This document shows, piece by piece, positions 1 to 4,070 of a DNA stretch of 5,792 bases. The position numbers and the translations under genes are program-made. Positions within the stretch are counted from its first letter, which is position 1. The number at the start of each line of letters is the position of its first letter. The DNA lies in assembly GCA_016462095.1 (NCBI GenBank), contig JAEMTW010000126.1, positions 1-5,792 on the forward strand. The letters run 5' to 3'. Below the pieces are notes generated by a model that had not been told where the DNA came from, made no database searches, and saw nothing but the letters and a program-made list of their open reading frames with translations. This stretch comes from Thermoleophilia bacterium. GTDB taxonomy: Bacteria; Actinomycetota; Thermoleophilia; Gaiellales; F1-60-MAGs149.

Positions 1-149
1 TTGGCGGCGTGCATTCGGAGCGGGGCGTCAAGTGCCTTCACGCCCACGTCGCGTTTGCGCTGGCAGCACCGCCGTACCCAATTGGCGAGGCGCTGCTGGC
101 CGAGGCTGGGGGCCTGCCGTCGCGGTGCTGCATGGAGCAGCTGACGTGA
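1..149 (+). CDS. DUF501 family protein, C-terminal end (5' truncated)
   Basis: This is the last 48 codons of a gene that begins before the window; the first complete codon is at position 3 and the TGA stop is at 147-149. The readable peptide contains GGVHSERGVKCLHAHVAFAL followed by a PYPIGE segment. That is the conserved C-terminal signature of DUF501 proteins (a Gly-Gly-Val-x5-Gly-Val-Lys-Cys-Leu-His-Ala-His block, then an Ala-rich stretch and a P-x-G motif). The Cys and His residues of KCLHAH are invariant-looking and could bind metal or act in catalysis, but the biochemical function of the family is unknown to me. In actinobacteria such genes commonly lie near the enolase/DivIC-like cell division gene and a Ppx/GppA phosphatase; those neighbours would be outside the window. 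The stop overlaps the GTG start of the next gene, so the two are probably translationally coupled. The family call is from recalled motif, not from a search. Confidence 0.8.
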   Translation, partial: GGVHSERGVKCLHAHVAFALAAPPYPIGEALLAEAGGLPSRCCMEQLT

Positions 150-472
150 ACCCGAATCCCAAGACGGAGGTGGCGATCCAGGCCTGGGGCGAGGCGCCCG
201 GCACTGCTCGCCGCGTGCGTGCGGGTCTCGACGTCCGGGGCCTCGGCGCGTTCGAGCGGGCTTACGCGGCGATCTACAGCGAGCTCGTCCGCAAAGTGGG
301 GCAGTCGTACTCCTTAGACCAACTCGCCGACGTCTGGCGCGAAGCGGACCGGTGGGCTCCAGACGTCGCGCTCGATGCCGCGAGCCCAAACCCGCCGCCA
401 CGCTCAACGCCGCTGCTCGTCGACCTCGCCTGCGCCCGTCTGCAGCGCAGCGCGCGCGACGCACGCAAGTAG
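146..472 (+). CDS. Hypothetical protein, 108 aa, coupled to the DUF501 gene
   Basis: I do not recognise a named family. The chosen GTG start at 146 overlaps the preceding stop as GTGA and has a GGAG box at 134-137, 8 nt upstream; the frame is open further upstream, but a longer start would overlap the DUF501 reading frame heavily. The protein is predicted soluble, with no signal peptide or membrane segment. Residues about 34-72 look helical and contain a pattern (AYAAIYSELVRKVGQSYSLD, then LADVWREADRW) resembling a small all-alpha domain. A Pro-rich stretch follows at about 81-89, and then a short helix with a basic tail ending RSARDARK. The coupling to DUF501 suggests co-expression, and possibly a shared role, but nothing in the sequence defines a reaction. 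It is probably the last gene of its operon, since the next gene is convergent and the gap holds a strong inverted repeat. Confidence 0.7.
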   Translation: MNPNPKTEVAIQAWGEAPGTARRVRAGLDVRGLGAFERAYAAIYSELVRKVGQSYSLDQLADVWREADRWAPDVALDAASPNPPPRSTPLLVDLACARLQRSARDARK

Positions 473-516
473 CGCGTCACCCACCACGCGCGATCCAGGT
501 CCGCTCGCTCGACAAT

Positions 517-633
517 GAGGATGCGACGAAGGGGTCAGACCCTTTTGTCGCATTCCCATAATGAGGACTCTGACTTCTCTGCTGAATGGGATGGGCATGC
601 GACAAAAGGGTCTGACCCCTTCGTCGCATCCTC
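517..633. repeat. Inverted pair of REP-like palindromic elements (BIME-like)
   Basis: The left arm 517-553 and right arm 597-633 are exact reverse complements over 37 bp. After one mismatch (554 versus 596) pairing continues for 5 bp (555-559 with 591-595), leaving a central loop of 31 nt. Each arm is itself an imperfect palindrome: in the left arm, positions 521-553 fold about A537 into a hairpin whose half-sites differ at only two positions (528 and 531). The core is GGGGTCAGACCC. A short GAGG precedes each hairpin when it is read in the same orientation. A nested, paired palindrome of this size, sitting in a gap between convergent genes, fits a bacterial interspersed mosaic element made of two REPs, of the kind mobilised by REP-associated tyrosine transposases (RAYT, Y1 family). 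No transposase is present, so it would be non-autonomous. From memory, GGGGTCAGACCC-type palindromes recur in many genomes near such transposases; I could not check this. Confidence 0.8.
517..633. terminator. Likely bidirectional transcription terminator/attenuator
   Basis: The inverted repeat lies between genes ending at 472 (+) and 688 (-). Because the arms are in opposite orientation, a transcript from either side first meets the same sequence in the same sense. In that sense the hairpin has G-U wobbles at its two imperfect positions, so it folds as RNA, and its core GGGTCAGACCC is followed directly by TTTTG, resembling a weak intrinsic terminator. In the other sense the same positions become A-C mismatches. 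The T tract is short and lies within the longer stem, so termination is inferred rather than shown. Confidence 0.45.
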
Positions 634-687
634 CCTGCAACGTGGCCCAATACCTGATTGCGCTGCCGAGGCGCAACAGGCGACCGA

Positions 688-1302
688 CTAGCTGGTTGCG
701 GGCTCCGACTCCTCCTCGGTGACAGCCTGCTCGACGTCGTCTGCGGGCTCTTCGTCGCTCTCGGGCGGTGCTACTGCGAACGTGATGCCGTCGGCGCTGA
801 CTGTGATGACGCCGCTGGTCAGCTCGAGCCAGTGCTCGCGGAAAATGTTCAGCTCGAGGACAGCCGCATCGATCCGAATCGTGACGCCCTGATCGTCGCG
901 TTCGAGGGTGGCGGCGATCGTCTCGACCTTGGAGCGACCACGACCACGGCCGCCACGACGGCCACGACGGCGGCGCTTGGCAGGGGCTTCGCCATCCGCT
1001 GTTGTCTCGTCGGGCGCGTCGTCCGCGCTGGACTCGACCGGCGAGACCTCTTCGGCAACGACCTTCGGAGCGCGTGCCCGCGGGGTTGCAGCCGTGCTGG
1101 CGCGCGCTCGGCGCGGCTTCGGCGCGGCTGGTGCAGCTGCAGCCTCATCGGGCCGCAGCAATCCTTGCTGGCGACGAAACGCCGAAACCTCGGCAGGCGT
1201 CGTCTCCAGCTGATGGGCGATCCAGATATCGGTGACGCCCTCGGCAACCCACGTACGGACCTGATTGAGTTGTGGTTTGAGCGACGAATTGCGGCGAGCC
1301 AT
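688..1302 (-). CDS. HTH-like / Arg-Gly-rich basic protein of unknown function, 204 aa
   Basis: I cannot assign a named family. Residues about 9-48 form a compact helical segment (QVRTWVAEGVTDIWIAHQLE, then TTPAEVSAFRRQQGL) that reads like a helix-turn-helix DNA-binding unit. Residues about 50-107 are a low-complexity Ala/Pro/acidic linker. Residues 109-125 are strongly basic (KRRRRGRRGGRGRGR), similar to nucleic-acid-binding RGG tails. Residues about 126-180 look like a small folded domain rich in beta strands and starting VETIAATLERDDQGVTIRID. The last 24 residues are acidic. A role in binding DNA or RNA is inferred from these features only. The ATG at 1302 was chosen because a TACCCT box lies exactly 6 nt before it, as in leaderless mRNAs, and because the frame upstream would overlap the preceding gene by 80 bp and encodes low-quality Cys/Trp/Pro-rich sequence. 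It lies 34 bp downstream of the small membrane protein gene on the same strand. Confidence 0.75.
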   Translation of the reverse strand: MARRNSSLKPQLNQVRTWVAEGVTDIWIAHQLETTPAEVSAFRRQQGLLRPDEAAAAPAAPKPRRARASTAATPRARAPKVVAEEVSPVESSADDAPDETTADGEAPAKRRRRGRRGGRGRGRSKVETIAATLERDDQGVTIRIDAAVLELNIFREHWLELTSGVITVSADGITFAVAPPESDEEPADDVEQAVTEEESEPATS

Positions 1303-1308
1303 CCCGGC

Positions 1309-1340
1309 AGGGTATACCGCCCGGCGGTTTGACCCGTCAG
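1309..1340 (-). promoter_or_regulatory. Candidate leaderless-type promoter of the HTH/Arg-Gly gene
   Basis: Read on the - strand, TACCCT (1314-1309) is followed by exactly 6 nt and then ATG at 1302, so a transcript would start at or very near the A of the start codon. The overlapping hexamer TATACC (1316-1311) is an alternative -10, and CTGACG (1340-1335) lies 18 nt upstream of it as a weak -35. There is no Shine-Dalgarno sequence, consistent with leaderless initiation. The -35 overlaps the stop codon of the upstream gene, so this would be an internal promoter of a two-gene unit. Confidence 0.45.
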
Positions 1341-1564
1341 GCCCCGAAGGCGGAACGCAGCGTTTGTAGCGACAGGTACGCGAAGGTAGCGGCGATTGCC
1401 AGCAAAACCAGCACAATCAGAAGGAAGCGGAAACGAGCCCTGCGGCGCTCAGAGGTACGCAACGTGGTGGCCTCACGCTCGGCCTTAGCGAGCGCGAGCT
1501 CGGTCTGAAGTTGAACCTCGAGCTCGCGGTCGGCGGCATCCGGACTGAGCGGTGGTTGCGACAC
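1337..1564 (-). CDS. Small single-pass membrane protein, 75 aa, unknown function
   Basis: The protein has an N-terminal hydrophilic segment (residues about 10-40, ADRELEVQLQTELALAKAER and on) with high helix and coiled-coil propensity, a basic stop-transfer-like patch (ERRRARFR, 39-46), one hydrophobic helix (about 47-66) and a short tail. The positive patch before the membrane helix predicts a cytoplasmic N-terminus with the C-terminal tail outside. No enzymatic motif is visible and I do not recognise a family. The GTG start at 1564 is supported by a TACCGT box 6 nt upstream and by the absence of a Shine-Dalgarno sequence, which is the leaderless arrangement. It precedes the HTH/Arg-Gly gene by 34 bp and is divergent to the L,D-transpeptidase gene across a 79-bp region. 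A chance ORF is possible at this size, but the clean domain layout and the start context argue for a real gene. Confidence 0.65.
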   Translation of the reverse strand: MSQPPLSPDAADRELEVQLQTELALAKAEREATTLRTSERRRARFRFLLIVLVLLAIAATFAYLSLQTLRSAFGA

Positions 1565-1576
1565 GTGTACACGGTA
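1565..1576 (-). promoter_or_regulatory. Candidate leaderless-type promoter with palindrome, small membrane protein gene
   Basis: On the - strand TACCGT (1576-1571) is followed by 6 nt and the GTG start at 1564. A perfect 10-bp palindrome, CGTGTACACG (1564-1573), covers half of this -10 box, the predicted start site and the first base of the start codon, so a bound regulator could block transcription. No convincing -35 hexamer was found at the usual distance. Confidence 0.4.
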
Positions 1577-1625
1577 GCGATCGGGCTCACAGCCAGCATC
1601 GGCACAGGAAAACGTGGGATAGAGT

Positions 1626-1642
1626 TGAAATCGGTTATTTCA
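1626..1642 (+). promoter_or_regulatory. Dyad TGAAAT-N5-ATTTCA just before the L,D-transpeptidase start
   Basis: TGAAAT (1626-1631) and ATTTCA (1637-1642) are perfect inverted half-sites separated by CGGTT, ending 1 nt before the ATG at 1644. The tract is AT-rich in a GC-rich window. It may be a regulator-binding site, or a small RNA hairpin that masks the start. A TAGAGT hexamer at 1620-1625 could be the -10 box, which would place the dyad around or just after the transcription start. No Shine-Dalgarno sequence precedes this gene. Confidence 0.35.
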
Positions 1643-1643
1643 C

Positions 1644-2636
1644 ATGCGATTGCGACACCCTGCCTCCTTACTTGCCCTGACGCTCACACTCTTCGTGGGT
1701 GCTGCCAGTGCCTCTGCGCAGGACACCACAACGGTTCCCGCGCCCGCCCCGACCCCTGTGATTGCCGTGGCGGGCTCGCTCGTCGCCGGCGTCGACATCT
1801 CCGGCATGGATGCAGCGACGGCGCTGACGACGGTCAATGCGGCGTTTGCGCAGCAGATCATGATCACCATCGACACTCGAGTGTTTAAGGTGCGAAGTAG
1901 CCAACTTGAGGCTGTCTACGACACGCAGACTGCGGTCACCGAAGCCGTGGCGCGGACCGTGGGTGGCAACACGCCCGTAACGACCAAATACAACGAGACG
2001 AAGTTGAAGGATCAGGTCAAGCGAATCTTGCGCCTCTCGAGTGACAAGGGCAGTGTCTCGGCGTGGGTGATTCGGGCGAAGCCGATGATCAAGCCCGGCA
2101 AGGCTGGTTCGGCGCCGAACGGCAAGCTTGTCGAGAATCAGATCCGCGCGGCGATTCGCCAACCTCTGTTGCGTGCACAACAGGAAGCGATACCGCTCGT
2201 GAAAGTCAACCCGTCGGCCACCCTCGAGCAGCTCGGCTACGTGGTTGTCGTCTCGAAAGGCGAGCGTCTCGTGCGTCTCTACGCGCCAGTCGCAGGCAAG
2301 GCCAAGGCGGTACTGAAGTTCAAGGTCGCCGTTGGCGCGCCGTCGTTTCCGACACCAGCGGGCAAGTTTACGATTGTCATCATGGAGAAAGACCCGTGGT
2401 GGAATCCGCCCGATTCGGATTGGGCGAAGGACTCGGAGCCGGTACCGCCAGGTCCGGGCAACCCACTCGGGACTCGTTGGATGGGTCTCGATCGCGACAA
2501 CATCGGCCTTCACGGCACACCCGACTCGGGCTCGCTTGGGAGCTACGCCTCTCACGGGTGCATCCGCATGTTTATCCCGTCGGCCGAGAAGCTCTACAGC
2601 CTGGTTGATGTTGGCACTCCCGTTGTCATCTTCTAG
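1644..2636 (+). CDS. Exported L,D-transpeptidase (YkuD / ErfK-YbiS family), 330 aa
   Basis: This enzyme cross-links or modifies peptidoglycan stem peptides by forming 3-3 (or protein-peptidoglycan) bonds, using an active-site cysteine outside the cytoplasmic membrane. Residues 1-25 are a signal peptide (basic MRLRH, hydrophobic core, ASASAQ cleavage region), followed by a Pro/Ala/Thr-rich linker to about 39. Residues about 46-195 resemble the peptidoglycan-binding type 4 region that often precedes YkuD domains (GVDISGMDAATAL at 49-61 begins it). The YkuD catalytic domain spans about 198-330 and ends in the typical GTPVVIF. The motif is complete: HGTP at 290-293, SLG at 297-299, and SHGCIRM at 303-309, with catalytic Cys306, His304 and Arg308. 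A Trp-rich insert (DPWWNPPDSDW, 250-260) lies before the active site. The ATG is the only start after an in-frame stop at 1626-1628. The gene is divergent to the small membrane protein gene and 30 bp from the thiol-redox gene downstream. Confidence 0.93.
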   Translation: MRLRHPASLLALTLTLFVGAASASAQDTTTVPAPAPTPVIAVAGSLVAGVDISGMDAATALTTVNAAFAQQIMITIDTRVFKVRSSQLEAVYDTQTAVTEAVARTVGGNTPVTTKYNETKLKDQVKRILRLSSDKGSVSAWVIRAKPMIKPGKAGSAPNGKLVENQIRAAIRQPLLRAQQEAIPLVKVNPSATLEQLGYVVVVSKGERLVRLYAPVAGKAKAVLKFKVAVGAPSFPTPAGKFTIVIMEKDPWWNPPDSDWAKDSEPVPPGPGNPLGTRWMGLDRDNIGLHGTPDSGSLGSYASHGCIRMFIPSAEKLYSLVDVGTPVVIF

Positions 2637-2652
2637 CGCGCTCGGTCGCGCG

Positions 2653-2658
2653 TAGACT
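2653..2658 (+). promoter_or_regulatory. Candidate -10 box (TAGACT) for the thioredoxin-like/ccmH pair
   Basis: TAGACT matches the TAnnnT pattern and ends 8 nt before the GTG start at 2667. No Shine-Dalgarno sequence is present, so the mRNA is probably leaderless or nearly so. I see no good -35 hexamer; the box sits in the 30-bp gap after the transpeptidase gene, and readthrough from that gene is also possible. Confidence 0.4.
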
Positions 2659-2666
2659 GCGGTTCT

Positions 2667-3212
2667 GTGAAGCGTCTCGTTGCAGTCGTCGTCGCCGTCC
2701 TGTTGCTTGGCTTGGGCATCGTGCTGGCACGAGCCGTCATGCAGACGTCGGGCGCACGCGCTTTTCCAGCTGAGGTCGCATCCGGCGCTAAGCCACCGGC
2801 GCCCGACTTTGCGCTGCCACTGCTGACGGGCGACGGCGAGGTCACCCTGGCCTCGCTGCGGGGCCAGGTAGTGGTGGTCAACTTCTGGGCCTCGTGGTGC
2901 GATCCCTGTAAGGATGAGGCGCCGATTTTGCAAGATCTTTGGATCACGGAAGCGCAGCCGCAGGGAGTTGCGTTCGTGGGGATCGACACGCAGGATCTGA
3001 GTGACGATGCCCGCGCCTTTGCCGTGACGTACGGCTTGACGTACCCACTCGTCCACGATGATGGCGGCGCGGCGGGGCGGGCTTGGGGTGTCGGCGCGTT
3101 TCCCGAGACGTTTGTGATCGATCCCCAGGGCCGGGCCGTGGCGTGGTTTCCAGGCGAGGTCACCGCTGATGGACTGCGCGACGCGATCGCTACGGCGCAG
3201 GCCTCATCGTGA
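2667..3212 (+). CDS. ccmG: Membrane-anchored thiol-disulfide oxidoreductase (CcmG/ResA/TlpA type), 181 aa
   Basis: This is a thioredoxin-fold reductase facing outside the cytoplasmic membrane that would reduce the CXXCH cysteines of apocytochrome c, or of CcmH, before haem attachment. Residues 1-24 form an N-terminal signal anchor (MKR then a Val/Leu-rich helix). The AhpC/TSA-redoxin fold starts near residue 43 with PAPDFALPLL. The active site is NFWASWCDPC at 72-81, with redox cysteines Cys78 and Cys81, and the cis-proline is in GAFPETFVID (Pro146). Length and layout match the CcmG/ResA/TlpA group. Assignment to cytochrome c maturation rests on the 4-bp GTGA overlap with ccmH downstream; the sequence alone cannot separate CcmG from a general TlpA/ResA protein. 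The GTG start is supported by the TAGACT box upstream and by placing the basic residues just before the membrane helix. Confidence 0.88.
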   Translation: MKRLVAVVVAVLLLGLGIVLARAVMQTSGARAFPAEVASGAKPPAPDFALPLLTGDGEVTLASLRGQVVVVNFWASWCDPCKDEAPILQDLWITEAQPQGVAFVGIDTQDLSDDARAFAVTYGLTYPLVHDDGGAAGRAWGVGAFPETFVIDPQGRAVAWFPGEVTADGLRDAIATAQASS

Positions 3213-3673
3213 TTCGCCGCCTCTTCATGCTGCTCGCCGTGATGCTGGTGCTCGTGCCTCTGGCCTCCGCAGCGCAGCCACAGTTCACGATGTCGGAGAT
3301 CGAGAGCCAGCTGATGTGCCCGACGTGTCAGAGCCGGCTCGACCTCTCGCATAGTCCAGCAGCCGACCGCATCCGCGCCTTCGTCGAGAAGAAGCGCCTC
3401 GAAGGGTGGACGGCGCAGCAGGTCAAGGATGCGCTCGTGGCGGATTTCGGCCCGTCTGTGCTTGCGGCACCACCCGCAGCAGGGATCGGGCTGGTGGCCT
3501 GGCTCGTGCCGATTGGCGCGGTGCTCGTGGGGGTTGGAATCGTGATCGCATTAGTGCTCGTCTGGCGACGCCGGCGCAGCCCGGCTCGAGTGACGGAAGC
3601 ACCCTCAGCCACCCTCGGGATCGACGCTCGCATCGACGCGGAACTCCAGCGTCTCAGCGACGAAGACGCCTAG
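3209..3673 (+). CDS. ccmH: Cytochrome c maturation protein CcmH (CycL/Ccl2-like), 154 aa
   Basis: CcmH is a membrane thiol-redox protein that handles the apocytochrome c haem-binding cysteines during system I maturation. Residues 1-22 are a signal or anchor segment. The family motif appears as LMCPTCQ at 35-41 (redox pair Cys37 and Cys40), with Met in place of the Arg of the proteobacterial LRCPxCQ; I recall Met as usual in actinobacterial homologues. The three-helix domain continues through DLSHSPAADRIRAFVEKKRL and ends in the conserved DFGPSVLAAP (79-88). A membrane helix follows at about 94-118, then an Arg-rich stop (RRRR, 120-123) and a short cytoplasmic tail that is helical and acidic. 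The GTG start shares GTGA with the preceding stop, so translation is coupled, with at best a weak AGG box 7 nt upstream. The partners CcmE, CcmF and CcmABCD are not in this window. Confidence 0.92.
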   Translation: MIRRLFMLLAVMLVLVPLASAAQPQFTMSEIESQLMCPTCQSRLDLSHSPAADRIRAFVEKKRLEGWTAQQVKDALVADFGPSVLAAPPAAGIGLVAWLVPIGAVLVGVGIVIALVLVWRRRRSPARVTEAPSATLGIDARIDAELQRLSDEDA

Positions 3674-3704
3674 TCCGGCGTAGCCTTGCGGGTAGACCCT
3701 CGGG

Positions 3705-3710
3705 TATGCT
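3705..3710 (+). promoter_or_regulatory. Possible -10 box (TATGCT) for the ferredoxin gene
   Basis: TATGCT fits TAnnnT and lies 30 nt before the GTG at 3741, which would give a leader of about 23-24 nt carrying the GGAGGA Shine-Dalgarno sequence. A -35-like TTGCGG exists at 3686-3691, but its 13-nt spacer is too short, so this is a tentative call. Confidence 0.3.
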
Positions 3711-3740
3711 GCCAGCGCGCAAATCGACGCGGAGGAACTT

Positions 3741-4040
3741 GTGACGTACGTCATCGCCGAGCCATGTATTGACACGAAAGACCGGTCCTGTGTGGACGTC
3801 TGTCCTGTCGATTGCATTCACGAATCTGATCGCATGTTGGTGATCGATCCGGAGGAGTGCATTGACTGCGGTGCCTGCGAGCCTGAGTGCCCGGTCGAGG
3901 CGATCTTTCCGGAGGATGCGGTTCCGGTCAAGTGGGAGCCCTTCGTCAAGATCAATTACGCCTACTCTGATGGCATGGAGAGCGTCAACAAGTTGGTGGC
4001 AGAGCGCATCGAGGCGTCGCCGCCCGAGCAGACCTCGTAA
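3741..4040 (+). CDS. fdxA: Seven-iron ferredoxin, [3Fe-4S][4Fe-4S], 99 aa
   Basis: This small cytoplasmic electron carrier holds one 3Fe-4S and one 4Fe-4S cluster and passes electrons to redox enzymes. All cluster ligands are visible and their spacing matches Azotobacter FdI offset by one: Cys9, Cys17 and Cys50 for the 3Fe cluster; Cys21, Cys40, Cys43 and Cys46 for the 4Fe cluster. Cys25 corresponds to the extra non-ligand cysteine of that protein. The motifs are CVDVCPVDCI at 17-26 and CIDCGACEPECPVEAI at 40-55. The C-terminal extension (about 56-99, with the WEPFVKIN segment) is typical of this type. The GTG start has a strong GGAGGA box at 3731-3736, 4 nt upstream of the start codon, the best ribosome-binding site in the window, suggesting high expression. 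It is separated from ccmH by 67 bp and precedes the AddB-like gene by 30 bp. Its redox partner cannot be told from the context. Confidence 0.95.
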   Translation: MTYVIAEPCIDTKDRSCVDVCPVDCIHESDRMLVIDPEECIDCGACEPECPVEAIFPEDAVPVKWEPFVKINYAYSDGMESVNKLVAERIEASPPEQTS

Positions 4041-4070
4041 GGGTTTGCCCTTCGGGCGCGACGAATCGCC

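Larger units (their letters stand above)
473..687. other. Intergenic gap between convergent genes
   Basis: This stretch of about 215 bp separates the 3' ends of the + strand hypothetical gene and the - strand HTH/Arg-Gly-rich gene. Its main content is the inverted pair of REP-like elements at 517-633. The outer flanks (473-516 and 634-687) show no RNA gene, no convincing coding sequence and no obvious repeat that I could find. Short open frames crossing the repeat have no ribosome binding site or recognisable protein and are treated as chance. Confidence 0.75.

Noticed and set aside
32..145. N-terminal extension of the 108-aa protein to a GTG at 32
   Set aside because: It would run through the conserved DUF501 frame; the GTG at 146 has GGAG at 8 nt and the common GTGA overlap.
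404..676. Short open frames crossing the inverted repeat on both strands
   Set aside because: They are made mostly of the palindrome itself and have no ribosome-binding site, conserved motif or plausible start context.
952..969. Tandem 9-bp repeat GCCACGACG
   Set aside because: Two copies only, explained by Arg-Gly codons of the protein encoded on the - strand.
658..1332. 224-codon open frame on the + strand
   Set aside because: It is antisense to the HTH/Arg-Gly gene. Its Thr/Ala and Arg/Cys runs arise from the opposite strand's repetitive Arg-Gly codons, and it crosses the stop of one gene and the promoter of another.
1303..1416. N-terminal extension of the HTH/Arg-Gly protein to an ATG at 1416
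   Set aside because: It would overlap the small membrane protein gene by 80 bp and adds Cys/Trp/Pro-rich sequence without structure; the ATG at 1302 has a leaderless promoter at exact spacing.
2636..2653. GCGCG-loop-CGCGC hairpin after the L,D-transpeptidase stop
   Set aside because: The stem is only 5 bp, has no T tract and overlaps the TAGACT box; not enough for a terminator call.
1668..3056. 462-codon open frame on the - strand
   Set aside because: It lies antisense to the L,D-transpeptidase and the thioredoxin-like gene, both of which have full catalytic motifs. Its translation is Arg/His/Asp-rich with no domain, as expected of a GC-rich shadow frame.
4047..4057. GCCC-TTC-GGGC hairpin between the ferredoxin and AddB-like genes
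   Set aside because: A 4-bp stem without a T tract is expected by chance in GC-rich DNA and does not support a terminator.
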